This document shows positions 11,425 to 22,560 of a stretch of 64,000 bases of DNA, one piece after another. This stretch comes from Laguncularia racemosa (taxonomy: Eukaryota > Streptophyta > Magnoliopsida > Myrtales > Combretaceae): NCBI GenBank assembly GCA_037954665.1, contig JBBMOL010000378.1:248001-312000 (forward strand), read 5' to 3'. The notes under the pieces were generated by a model, which saw only the letters and a program-made list of their open reading frames with translations, was not told the origin of the DNA and searched no databases. A program made the position numbers and the translations under genes. How positions within the stretch are numbered: position 1 is the stretch's first letter; the number at the start of each line of letters is the position of its first letter.

Positions 11425-12584
11425 TGTCGAGTCTAATTTTTTACTTTCCCATTCCTAATCTGATCTAGAATAGACCCTATGCTCATCTAATATAGATCAT
11501 CGACCTGAGTTAGGAACTTCATTTAATTTTGGAGTCGCCACCTAACTGTTGTTGGGAAAGATTGAATTAAGACTAAAGGAGCGGATTAGTCTTAATTTGG
11601 ACCACTAGTCGTCGTGATTTCCTCTTCTCGTTTTTGTGAAAAGAGGAAAGGGAAAACCAGAGTTTTTAAGTCCGGAGGCTAACCTATTAAAACCTTACGG
11701 TTACCACCTAATCTCCTAAAACTATCTCTATCTAGAAATGTCTTTTATTTTGTTTCTGTTGCATTTTATTGTGTTTTTGAGTGAATTATTCTTGAAAAAT
11801 GATTTTTTTTATTCATTTTATGGGTTGCCCCGAATGGGTGCCTACGTACCTGCTATTCAGGATCAAACAAGTCGTAGTTCGCTTTTCCTGAAGATCTTAA
11901 GTGTGTTTGTGGATTTTAATTGTGAAATCTCTTTTGATTTATGTTTTTATCATTTTGGGATTTTTTTTTCTTCTAAAAATCTAAGCCTAAGCTTAATGAT
12001 TGGATTTTTGAAAATGATATTTTTAAGGGAAAACATCAATTTTGGATTTATTTGAGAAAATGATTTTTCTAAGTGATAAAACTCATTTTTTCTATTTTTT
12101 AATTTTTTTAATTTATTATTATTTTTGTAATGTTTATGATTCTTTTATTATTCTTTTACAATTTTTATAATCTTTATGAGTTTTCATGATTTTTATAATT
12201 TTTTATTATTTTTATGATTTTTTATTAATTTTTCATAATTTTTGTGAGTTTTTGTTAAAAATTTTCCTCTTAGGTTCTTATCTATGCTATTTTAAAATCT
12301 AAAGCTTTGTTATTATTTTTCTAATGCTTTTATTATTTTCTACATTTTTATTATTTATTACTTTATTTATATTTTCGTTTTTTTTTTATTAAATCCTAAA
12401 AAAATCGAATTTCTAACATTTTTCTATTTATTGAAATATAAATAACACATAAGTAAAGAAATAAATAAATAAATAATAACAAATAAATAACAAAATAGTA
12501 AATCAATTCGGAATAAAAATAACCAAAATAAATAAACAAAGTAAAAATAAAAATAAAAATAAATCGAAAAATCCGGAAAATCCG

Positions 12585-12594
12585 ACTTACCTAG
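12585..12594 (-). other. Consensus 5' splice site in the LTR of copy A
   Basis: The minus strand reads CTAG|GTAAGT (junction 12591/12590), a near-perfect plant donor. The same position in the other two LTRs reads CCAG|GTAAGT. It lies about 320 bp downstream of the TATA box, so it would be in the transcribed part of the LTR. Confidence 0.6.
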
Positions 12595-12910
12595 GTCAGG
12601 GTCAGTGCGTGGGTCGGGTCGGTCGGGTCGAATCGGGTCGGGTCCGATCAGATTGGTCGGACACGGCAGCGGGGAGTGCTCGTTGGCGGTGTTCTGGCGG
12701 CCTTCTTCAATGGTTGAGGTGTCGAATCCTAGGTTATCGAGGGCGAGGAATCCAATGGTGGCGGTGATTTGCTCCAGAAACGCCTCCTGGTGGTTGCTCA
12801 GCTCTTGATTGGCGGTCGCGGCTTCGAACAACTCCGGTGGTCTTCGATTCTCTCTTTTCTCTCACTTTCTCTCGCTTTTGATCTGTCTTCTGGCTTCCTC
12901 ACTTCATCCT

Positions 12911-12919
12911 CTATTTATA
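12911..12919 (-). promoter_or_regulatory. TATA box of LTR copy A
   Basis: TATAAATAG on the minus strand, conserved at the equivalent place in LTRs B (21901-21909, same word) and C (59388-59396, same word). It marks the likely end of U3; the start of transcription would lie roughly 30 bp further along the minus strand. Confidence 0.75.
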
Positions 12920-13207
12920 AGCTTTCGAAATCGAGTTGGATAAGCTCGGATTTCCACCGATCGAGGTAACTCGGATTTGCGGTTAAATGAACCAACTCCG
13001 ATTCGTGTAAATCCTTCGATTTGTTGAGATTTGATTCCAATTGAATGATGTTTATCTCAATTCTGTTGATGATCTGTTGGATTTGTGCAAAAAATCGAAT
13101 CGAAACGGCCGAAATTCGAATTTTTCTCCTTACCAGCGATCTCGGACCGAGGTTGAAGACGATCACGTGCCCGGCGCGTGCGTTCGCTCCAGCCAATCAG
13201 ATGCTGC

Positions 13208-13213
13208 CACGTG
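13208..13213. promoter_or_regulatory. G-box (CACGTG) in U3 of LTR copy A
   Basis: The palindrome CACGTG in the context GCCACGTGTC lies about 290 bp upstream of the LTR TATA box. The same core is kept in LTR B (22158-22163, plus a second at 22125-22130) and LTR C (59684-59689). G-boxes are bound by bHLH factors such as PIFs and by bZIP factors. Function here is inferred. Confidence 0.6.
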
Positions 13214-13260
13214 TCCCGGGTAAATGAAAAATTTGCAAAACGCGGAATTTGCTCCCCCCG

Positions 13261-13326
13261 CGTTTCGAACCCCTGACCTCGCACCCGCGCGCACCTGCCT
13301 GACCACGGCTCGGACCAACTGAGCTA
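13261..13326 (-). other. tRNA-like segment (A-box and B-box words) in LTR copy A
   Basis: The minus strand has TAGCTCAGTTGG (13315-13326), which fits the RNA polymerase III A box, and 43 bp later GGTTCGAAACG (13261-13271), close to the B box GGTTCGANNCC. Both words recur at the same place in the other two LTRs, more degenerate in B. It does not fold into an obvious full tRNA by eye. Confidence 0.5.
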
Positions 13327-13587
13327 GCCCATTTTCCTGATTTTGTTTATTTCGCAAATTGCATATATGCAATGTGATTTTTTTATTTTTTTTGTATATT
13401 TTGAAATTTCAAAAATTTGTAAAAATTATTTATTCCTTATTATTGCCATTTCTGAAATCATTTTTCAAAATTGATGTATTTTCCTATTTATTTTTATTTT
13501 TTGAATATTTTTCTTATTTTAGCCAAATTAGAGAAAAATTGGAAATTGATTATTATTGATTCTTAGGGCAAAAATGGGGTGTTTACA

Positions 13588-16355
13588 ATAACCAAATAAA
13601 AATGGCTGAAGAAGATAAAACTAAGACGACTTTCATCACAACATGGGGGACTTTCTGTTATAAAGTCATGCCCTTTGGCTTGAAAAACGCCGGGGCAACG
13701 CACTAGAGAGCCATGGTCGCGATACTTCATGACATGATGCATCAAGAAGTCGAAGTATACGTCGACGACATGATAGCCAAGTCTAAAGAAGAAGAAAGCC
13801 ATACAGACATCTTGAGAAAGTTGTTTAAACGATTGAGAAAAATTCCAGCTCAAGTTAAATCTGGAGAAGTGCACTTTTGGGGTCACAATGGGCAAGTTGT
13901 TAGGGTTTGTCATAAGCCGGGAAGGCATCAAAATCGACCTTGACAAAGTAAAATCTATATTAGAGCTACCTTTCCCACGCACTGTCAAGGAAGTAAGAGG
14001 TTTGCTGGGAAGGTTGAATTATATAGCTCGTTTTATCTCATAGCTCACAGATAAGTGCCGACTACTGTTCTGTCTGTTAAAAAAGAATGCCGTAGTAGAA
14101 TGGGACGACGAATGCAAAGAAGCATTCAGGACGATTAAAGACTATCTCATAAAGCCTCCAGTCTTGATAGTCCCGAAGCAAGGGAAGCCCTTATTCCTAT
14201 ACCTCACGATACTTCCTGAATCCATGGAATGCGTGTTGGGGCAAAAGATGAAGAGGGAAGAGAGTGTTCCATATATTACTTAAGCAAGAAATTCATAGAT
14301 GAGGAACAGAAGTATTCAGAAGTAGAGAGGACTTGCTATGCTCTGATTTAGGTCATGCACCGATTGAGGTAGTATACCTTTTACTATCACATTAAGTTGC
14401 TGACAAGAAATGATCCTCTAAAGTACTTGGCAGAAAAGCCCGTTTCGATAGGGAGAATCTCCAAATGGCAAATGCTCTTATCGAAGTTTGATATCACATA
14501 CATAAATCAAAACTCGATGAAAGGGCAATCTTTAGCTAACCAATTGGCAGAACACCCAGTTGAGGGAAATTCCCAATAACTACAAGCCCAATTTCCTGAC
14601 GAAAATATATTAACAATGGAAGGCATACCAATAAAAGATTGTGGGATAGAGTGAAACCCTAAGTGGAAGATGTTCTTCGACGGAGCTGCCAATGTATTCG
14701 GTTGTGGGATTGGGGCAGTGTTGATATCCCTAAACGGAACATAATTCCCTTCAGCGACAAGGCTTACATTTCCATATACTAATAATATCGCGGAATATGA
14801 GGCATGCATCTTCGGCCTCAAAATGACTTGCCACATGTAAATCCGTGAATTAGAAGTGTATGGAGATTCGTCACTCATCATAAGACTAAAGACCCTAAAC
14901 TGGTACCATACCATCAGCATTTGACAGAGCTAATCGAAGAATTCGAGGCAATCACTTTCAAATATGTCCCAAGAACTCAGAATCAGTTTGCAGATGCACT
15001 CGCCACACTAGCATCTATGATTCAGATAACAGGGGGAGCCGAAGTCCAACATTGAAAATTGGCCCGCCTACTGTTTGGTAATTGAAAAAGCATAAGACGA
15101 TAAGCCCTGGTATCACGACATCAAAACTTTTCTCCAAGAAAGAAAATACCCTGAAATAGCTAGTAAGAATGACCAAAAAACACTTAGAAGGTTAGCAAGT
15201 CATTTCTTATTAACTGGGTCTATACTTTACAAAAGATCGTCTGATACCACCTTACTAAGATGTGTGGATAAAAATGAGGCATGTGAACTGATGAAAGAAG
15301 TACACGAAGGAGTATGTGGACCTCATATGAATGGCTATATGTTGGCCCAAAAAATCATGAGGTTAGGATACTATTGGTTAACCATGGAATCAGATTGCAT
15401 AAAATATGTCAAGCACTGTCATTTGTGTCAAGTGTACGCAAATCGGATAAATGCTCCGCCCAACGAGTTGCACTTGTTGTCAGCACCATGGCCTTTCTCC
15501 ATGTGGGGAATTGACATAATAGGCCCAATCACTCCAACAACATCCAATGGCCACAAGTTCATATTGGTAGCCATTGATTACTTCACTGAGTGGGTAGAAG
15601 CTTCATCATATATCAATGTCACCAAAGGGGTAATAGTCCGCTTGTTGAAAAGGGACATAATAGCTCGATATGGAGTTCCTGAGTCAATCATCACCGATGG
15701 CGGTACCAATCTTAACAACAAATTGATGACAGGTTTATGTCAACAATTCCACATAAACCATAGAAATTCAACGCTTTACCGACCTCAAATGAATGGGGTA
15801 GTAGAAGCAGCCAACAAGAATATCAAAAAGATCATCGAAAAAATGACAACTACTTACAAAGATTGGCACGGGATGTTGCCATTTGCTCTCATGGCTTATA
15901 AGACCTCAATTAGAATGTCTATTAGAGCTACCCCATATTCATTTGTGTATGGTATTGAGGCAGTCTTGCCAGTCGAGGTCAAAATACCATCATTCCGAAT
16001 TTTGTCAGAAACTCAGTTGACTGAATCAAACTGGGTGAAGAAGAGACTTGACCAACTGAATTTGATTGATGACAAAAGACTCACTGCATTATGTCACGGC
16101 CAGTGTTACCAACAAAGAATGGCCCGAGCATTTAACAAGAAAATGAAGCCTCGATGCTTCAAAGAAGGGGATCTGGTGCTAAAGAAAGTTCTCCCGAATA
16201 CTCAAGATTCCAGAGGAAAATTTACCCCAAACTATGAGGGACCTTATGTGGTGAAGAAGGTATTGTCAGGAGGTGCTCTGATATTAACTCAAATGGATGG
16301 TCCAGAATTGAGAGACCCCATTAATGCAGATGCTGTTAAGATGTACTATCCTTAG
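13588..16355 (+). pseudogene. Tat/Ogre-like copy D: pol fragment from mid-RT to the integrase end
   Basis: The fragment begins inside the RT motif GYNQIKMAE, directly at the LTR end of copy A, so its 5' part was separated by that insertion. It contains the RT catalytic YVDD (near 13760), RNase H (about 14230-14560, several stops), the second RNase H (MFFDGAANVFGCGIGAV near 14670) and an integrase that is open from 15264 to the TAG at 16355. The integrase has CHLC, AIDYFTEW, ITDGGTN and VEAANKN (the Asp, Asp and Glu are kept, with DNG changed to DGG). Stops and small deletions (for example near 15050) show it is dead. It is on the opposite strand to A, B and C. Confidence 0.9.
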
Positions 16356-17743
16356 GCAAGGGAATTGAAATTTTGCCAATGTTTATGAAAGCCAATATTC
16401 AATACAAATTTCGTTGAGTCTAGTTTTCATTTTTTACAAGCAAAGTTAATGTCTCTGAATGGTCAATAATTTCGACCAATTCTCATTACAACAAACATTC
16501 CTAAACACATTACCTATCACTTCACTAATGAACGATAAACATTGAAATGATAATGAATCTCAATAAATATTATAATATAATTCTACCTACTTTTGAGCGT
16601 TGAAACTTTGTGTATTAGTAGGATAACACTACTGTCAAACGAACCATACGCACAAGAAAGGAGGCGCATCAAGATCTTTAACCCTGTGTTAAAGCAAGAG
16701 TAAGCAAAGCAGGAGCAAACCAGCACGAAGGTTCGGTTGTTTGGTTGCTATCCACGATAAATTGGCGAACATATTAAAATATATAACTATCATCCACATA
16801 TCATGAAAACATCAAATCATTTAATCCAGTCAGTAGAAGCATTTTCAAAAGCATAAGGTTAGTTAGCCCACAATGGGGCACTTCCCTAAATATCTCTTCT
16901 TAAGGTCAGCCTGTATGGGTATCTTCCGAAACATTTCTTCCCTAGGGTCGCGAGTCTAAAAAGACGCTTCCTACCGTAGGTTAGTCAACCCATAATGGGG
17001 CACTTTCCTAAACATCTCTTCTTAAGGTCAGCCTGTAAAGGTACCTTTCAAAACATTTCTTCCTCAGGGGTCGCGAGTCTAAAAAGACGCTTCCCACCGT
17101 AGGTTAGTCAGCCCACAATGAGGCACTTCCCTAAATATCTCTTCCTATGGTCATCCTGTAGAGGTACCTTTCGAAACATTTAATCCCTAGGGTCGTGAGT
17201 CTAAGAAGACACTTCCCACCATATGTTAGTCAGCCCACAATGGGGCACTTTCCCAAACATCCCTTAAAAAATGTCAGCCCATAGGGGCACCTTCTGAGGC
17301 ATATCCTCTCGTTATAGGTTAGTTAGCCCACGAAGGGGCACTTTCCTGGACACCTTTGCTTGAAGTTAGCTCCTAGGAGCACTTTCTGAAGCTATTGATT
17401 AGTTAGCTCATAGGAGCACTTTTCAAATCTATCAGTCAGCTTAGAAGAGCAATTTCAAATCCATCGATTAGTTAGCTCAGAAGAGCACCTTTTCGAATCT
17501 ATCAATTAGTCAGCTCATAGGAGCACTTTTTCAAATTGTCAATAACCGATTGGTCAGCTTATAAGAGCACTCTTCGATGGTATTTCTCTTCAAACAGTCG
17601 TTAGTCTAGTCAGACGCTTCTATTGACAAGTGGCCAGCTCATAAGAGCGCTTCCTAAGACAATCTTCTCTTCAAGGTTGCTAGTCTGTTAAGACGCTTCC
17701 TATCGTCAGCTATTCCATTTACATTAACACTAGATAAGGGTAG
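16356..17743 (+). repeat. 3' spacer of copy D with a ~121-bp tandem array (16859-17712)
   Basis: After the pol stop there are 500 bp of non-coding spacer that align with 2093-2568 and 61345-61811 (reverse strand). Then units beginning GGTTAGTCAGCCCACAATGG recur near 16859, 16979, 17101, 17224 and 17328, about 121 bp apart. From about 17390 they break up into shorter units around AGCTCATAGGAGCACTT. No coding sequence is seen. The spacer stops about 250 bp short of where an LTR would be expected and meets the gag of copy B near 17743. Confidence 0.85.
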
Positions 17744-18334
17744 GGCTTGTAAGGCTGTCTTAGAAGGTCTGGATCATGAGCTGGTCATATTGGGCATACT
17801 TGCTCATCTTCTGTACATACAGCCTTGTATGCATCTTGGGGCATCCAGTGCCATCATATTTTTCAAATTATAGGGTCTTGAACTTCTCTGGGTACACTTC
17901 CTCCCCATGCACCGGTAAGTTAGTGATCCCTGCCTGCTCAAAACTGTCAGGCCCCTCTACCATTTTCATCTTATCAGCCAGTTGTTGAAAAAGTTTTCTT
18001 TCCATCTCCTTTCTCCTGTCCTCCATCTTCCTCTTTATGTCATCTGAGGTTGGACCGAGGTTGACTCTCAGTTCATACTCGAATGCCGAATTGAGGTGGG
18101 AATTGATCTTTTCATATTCTGGAGGTTGACCCTCTACTACTTTCCCTTTTCTAGCCCCTGAGTGTTCTTCTTGAGTTGATTGGGAGTGCGAAGGAGGCCA
18201 ATACTCTCAGTTAGGAGGTAGACTTGTGCAACCAATTGCTGGACTGTTTGTTCCAGGGATATGATCCTAGGATCTAAGGCGGTATCAGCGCTGGTGTTGT
18301 TGCGGTTGTCGCTGTTGTTGCCACTGTTTGCCAT
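17744..18334 (-). pseudogene. Copy B gag N-terminal fragment
   Basis: From the ATG at 18334 the minus strand encodes a gag N-terminus parallel to copy A (MANS start, EQTVQQLVAQV heptad region, then the capsid start up to the FQDSLT region), with stops and a frameshift. It ends abruptly at about 17744 where the sequence changes to the plus-strand spacer of copy D. The rest of gag, protease and pol are missing from this side. Confidence 0.85.
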
Positions 18335-18591
18335 TTTGGTCTTTGAGCGGGTGTAGATTGGGCTCCTTGGATGGTTTGGTTGTTTGGGAGCAATCTTTGA
18401 TACTTGACGTGCATTTTTCTTAGTTTAATGCATGTATGTAAATATGATGCATGTATCACATAGATGCTAAAATAAATGGGCCAACAATCGATTAATGATA
18501 TAATATTGAAATTGTATTTTTATTAATATTGGAAACTTGGAGTTCAATACTTGAAACATGAAAAAGTAAAAGTGCAATGTTAATCTATTTC

Positions 18592-20105
18592 CTAGTCCTC
18601 TTCTTCTTCTGCTGCATCAGTTTTTTTGCTGATGATAGCTTCCAGCTCTTTAACTCTAGCTTGGGTCTTCTTTAGCTGAGCTTCTAAGGCCTTGTTCCTT
18701 TGATCAGACTCTTTAAATTTGCCCTTCCAGATATCCTTTTTGTAGTTTGCAACTTCGAAATATACCTCTATCCGAGCCCTGACTTGTTCCAAATAGGTTC
18801 TCAACTCTAGGTCTACCTTGTCTTGCTCAAGTTGGGTGATATCTAGGACTCAGTATACCCTTTCTCCTGTTTGATATAGTTGGTGGATCATGAAATCCCC
18901 GGTGGCTCGATGCTTGCCCACTTCGCCATCCAGGTCTCCATGGTCTACGTTGGGGCTCTCGATTCAGGCTTCCCATAGGGCTTTGACTTCTAGCAGCTTA
19001 GCAAACTTCTCAGCTACCAACAAATTTGGGTCTTGGTATTCGAACGTGATTGCTTCTAGTGATGGTTGATAAACTATGTCTTGATGATACCGAATTGGCG
19101 GACCACCGAGTTTGGATGATACCCTATACATCCGCTGATGCCGATTAAAGGAATGGCCTGAAGGTTTCTGCATGTTAGGATGACTTTGATGCAGCAACTC
19201 CATCTAGCTGTCCACAGGATGTCGTCGACATTAAAACTCTTGAGCACTTCCACCCAACTGCAGTTAGTAAGGTTGTCGGGCAGCTTTATCTTTTCTATGC
19301 ATGAGTTCATAAGGCCCACTTGTTGGGCTAAAGATTTCCAGACCGGGTTCAACCCAAAACATTTGAGGTAGCTCACAAACCAAATCAGGATGAGGTTGAT
19401 GTTTGAGCGGAAGGTCTTATGGCCCTTCTTCTTGACAAAGTTCAAGTTCCGGATCTGTTTAGCTAGTAGAGCCGGGATATAAGATTTCCCTTCCAAGAAT
19501 TGGGCCACCAGCTCTACGACTTGGTAGTGGACATAAAAGGTTCCGGTGGGGAAAAGTATTATGGCGAAGGTTGTTAGGATGAAAGCATTCACCCTCCTTT
19601 ATTTATAGCTCTTGGAGTCTCTGCATAATATGTCTTTCCTATCCCCGTCATCTTCCCAGGCTATGAACCAGGCTTCTAACTCGTCCATCCGTATGCAATA
19701 TCCGTTGCAGTTTGCTAAGGCCTTGTTGATTGCTGTTTTGCAGACACCCAGAAGTCTATTGAAAATACGGGCTGGCCCGGCCTCAAGATCTAGTACATAC
19801 ACCTCGCTGGTTAGTGATGGGGCTTGCAAAAGTTGGGTGTATTCTTCTAGAGTGGGAGTGATCTCATGTGGCCCAATGAAGAAAGCTACGGACTCTACTT
19901 CCTATAGATAGAGGATGGCCTGTATCAGAGGTAAGTTCATTTCCATCTTCATTAGTGAAAGGATAAGCCCTATCTTTTGTTGGATGAAGGGTTGCTCTTC
20001 GGGGTTGTACAGAGTAAGCCAATGGTCCAGTACCAACTTTGGATCTAGAGGTTTGCAAACTCGGATCTTTTTACGAAGGAGGCGATCGACTGTAGAACTA
20101 GCCAT
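18592..20105 (-). pseudogene. Copy B ORF1 (plant-mobile-domain-like), frameshifted
   Basis: This is the counterpart of copy A ORF1. It starts at the ATG at 20105 (MASSTVDRLLRKKI) with the same TATTGTAATAG directly before it, and ends in the same coiled coil (KGKFKESDQRNKALEAQL). The length between start and stop is not a multiple of three and the frame changes more than once, so it is a pseudogene. The conservation of both ends in A and B supports the ORF1 boundaries. Confidence 0.75.
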
Positions 20106-20619
20106 CTATTACAATAGAAATCTCTAATTACGAAAACTTTTTACAAAGTACAAATGATGTTATTACAGGGAAATGTATTTGAACTCCAGGAACGGAACAA
20201 AAGCATTACATCATTGATTAATTGCCAGCCCATGACTTCATGTATGCAAATGGGTGGGTTCTAACAGGTCCCCAAGCTCTATGGCCTCCTGCATTCTCGA
20301 AAAAATGGATCTCAGGCCATATCAAACCATTGGATATGGTAGCCTAATCAATCCCAAACGGTGATCATATCACTTCGCCCGAAACCTACACAATAGCCCC
20401 CTGTCTTAAGGTCCTAAGACGGCCCGGGTTTGACCGTATCTAATCACACGATTACATGCATGCAGACTCAACAGTAAAAATAACTGAACCTCAAATTTCA
20501 TTAAATCCCTGAAAGGTTAGCAATAGTATAACAATCAAAAGACGTTTCTGGAAAATGTGATTTGAGGAGATTCAGGTAGCTAGCCTATTAGAGAGAAGTC
20601 TCTAGTGAAGTCGCCATCC
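18805..20619 (-). other. Leader and primer-binding-site region of copy B
   Basis: Between ORF1 and the LTR (20106-20619) the sequence aligns with the leader of copy A. The primer-binding site next to the LTR reads TGGCGACTTCACTAGAGACT on the minus strand (20597-20616), with three or so changes from copy A. Nothing else is recognised in it. The interval given overlaps ORF1 at its left. Confidence 0.5.
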
Positions 20620-21232
20620 TATTGAGTGTAATTTTTTATTTTCATTTTCATTCCTAATCCGATTTATACTAGACCCTATGCTCATCTAATCTAAGTCTTC
20701 GACTTGAACTAGGAATTTTGTCTTATTTTAGAGTCGCCATCCAACTGAAGTTGGGAAAGATTATTGAATTAGGACTAATTGAGCAGATTAATCTTAATTA
20801 AGACAACTAGTCAACGAGATTTCCTCTTTTCATTTTTGTGAAACAGGAAAGGGAAAACCAGAGTTGCTGGACTCGGAAGGCTAACCTATTAAAACCTTAA
20901 AGTTATCACCTTATTGTTCTGAAATCTAAACCTTATCCTAATGTCTTTTATTGTTATTTATTTTGTTTTTATTTTTGTTATTATTATTTTTTTATTGTGT
21001 TTTTGCTTATTGATTAAAAATGACTTATTCTAATATGGAAAAATGATTTTTTATTATTTTTAGGGTTTCCCCATGAGGGTGCCTACGTACCTACTATTCA
21101 AGATCAAATAAGTCGTAGTTCGCTTTTCATAAAAACTTTAGTGGGTTAGTTAATTTTAATTATGAAAATACCTCAAGTTTATGTTTTTATTATTTTTAGC
21201 ATTTTTTGGAAAAAAATCTAAGCCTAAGCTTG

Positions 21233-21307
<75 letters not shown>

Positions 21308-22560
21308 TAAAAAAATTAATTTAAGGAAAAACCAATTTTGGATTTATTTAAGAAAAGGATTTTTTCTAAGTGATAAAAAAATCTTTTTTGTTTCCCTATG
21401 ATTAACCTACCTTAATAATAATTATTATTATTTTTTATTTTTATTATTTTATCTACTTTAAACTAAACATAAAAATAATAAACTAATCTAAATTCTATCA
21501 TTTTTCCTTTTTTTTTCTCTTTTTCTTTTTATTTTATTTTCGAATATTAAACAAACAAATAAATAAATAATATAAAAAAGGAAAATCCGACTTACCTGGA
21601 TCCAAATACGGTGCGCGGGTCGAGTCAAACCAGGTCGAGTTAGGCTGAATCAGGCGATGGTTAGAGATCATCACAGATGGCGTTCCGATAGTTTTTTACA
21701 GCGTTTGAAGGCAGCTTCTGAGCTTTCAGGGGATGGGAACCCTAAACGTGGTAGTGGGTTTCTTCAAGATTGCCTCCAAGTGGTGGTTCGAAGCTCGATC
21801 GACGGTTGTGGCTTGAGGGACTCCAGCAAAGCTTCTAAACTCTCCTATTTCCTCTCCTTTCTCTCTTTCAATTTGTGCTCTAGCTTCCCCACATCTTGCT
21901 CTATTTATAAGCACCAGAAATCGAGTTAGATAAGCTTGGATTTCCTCCGATTTGTGTAAATCCTTCGATTTATTGTGATTTGATTCCAATGGGATGATGT
22001 TTATCTTATTTTGGTTAAAGATTTGGTGGATTTGTGCAAAACATTGCATCAAAACGGCTGAATTCGAATTTTTCCCTTGTTGGCGACGATCTCTGACGGA
22101 GGTTGAAGACGATTACGTGCCCGGCACGTGTGCTCTCTCTGTCCAATCGCGAGCTGACACGTGTCTTGGGCAAAAAGAAAAACAAGCAAAACATTGAATT
22201 TGCTTCCCCCGAGTTTCGAACACCTGACCGAGCCTCTTCTCCCGCACCTTGGGCCATGGTTCAAACCAGCTAGGTTAGCCTACTTCTTAGTTTTTTTTTT
22301 TTTTTTGCAATTTACATATATGCAATGCAATTTTTATTATTTTTGTATTATTTTGAAATTCCAAAAATTTGTAAAAATTATTTAACTCCTTTTCTTATTA
22401 TTTCTACAATTATTTTCCAAAATTGATATATTTTCCCTATTTATTTTATTTTTTGAATATTTTTCTTATTTTTGCTAAATTAGAAGAAAAATTGTAAAAA
22501 ATGAAAAAAATTGAAAATTGATTATTATTAATTATTAGAGGCAAAAATGGGGTGTTTACA
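20620..22560 (-). repeat. 5' LTR of copy B (1941 bp)
   Basis: It aligns with LTRs A and C. In element orientation it begins TGTAAACACCCC; its other end reads CACTCAATA where A has GACTCGACA, so the terminal CA is lost. It contains the TATA box at 21901-21909, the splice donor CCAG|GTAAGT (21596/21595), G-boxes at 22125-22130 and 22158-22163, and a degenerate tRNA-like stretch at 22211-22278. It is the most diverged of the three LTRs by eye. Confidence 0.9.
21233..21306. repeat. (ATT)n microsatellite in LTR B
   Basis: About 24 uninterrupted ATT repeats. The same position in LTRs A (near 11993) and C (near 58540) has no such run, so the expansion arose in copy B. Confidence 0.97.

Larger units (their letters stand above)
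2093..13587 (-). mobile_element. Tat/Ogre-like Ty3/Gypsy retrotransposon, copy A (3' end truncated)
   Basis: Read on the minus strand the order is 5' LTR (13587-11425), primer-binding site, ORF1 (10927-9401), gag-pro (9153-6143), a 114-bp intron, pol (6028-2569) and a spacer cut off at about 2093. Two RNase H domains in pol, an extra ORF before gag, LTRs of about 2 kb and an intron between pro and RT together point to the Tat lineage, and specifically to Ogre-like elements. The 3' LTR is not in the window. At the right edge the LTR abuts the middle of another copy's RT gene, so A is a nested insertion. Coding regions carry many stop codons, so this copy is dead. Confidence 0.88.
11425..13587 (-). 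repeat. 5' LTR of copy A (2163 bp)
   Basis: In element orientation the LTR begins TGTAAACACCCC and ends GACTCGACA, and it aligns along its length with the LTRs at 20620-22560 and 57973-60082. It is AT-rich at its 3' half (12060-12580 on the plus strand is long runs of T, TTA and TTTAT) and GC-richer in the middle (12590-13340). It holds a TATA box, splice donor, G-box and tRNA-like segment, listed separately. Short open frames in the GC-rich part (such as 12424-12831 minus) are not recognised proteins. Confidence 0.9.

Noticed and set aside
12424..12831. Open frame of 135 codons in LTR A (MFEAATANQELSNHQEAF...)
   Set aside because: The counterpart in LTR C is broken and no family is recognised; more likely transcribed leader than a gene. 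It ends in low-complexity Tyr/Phe.
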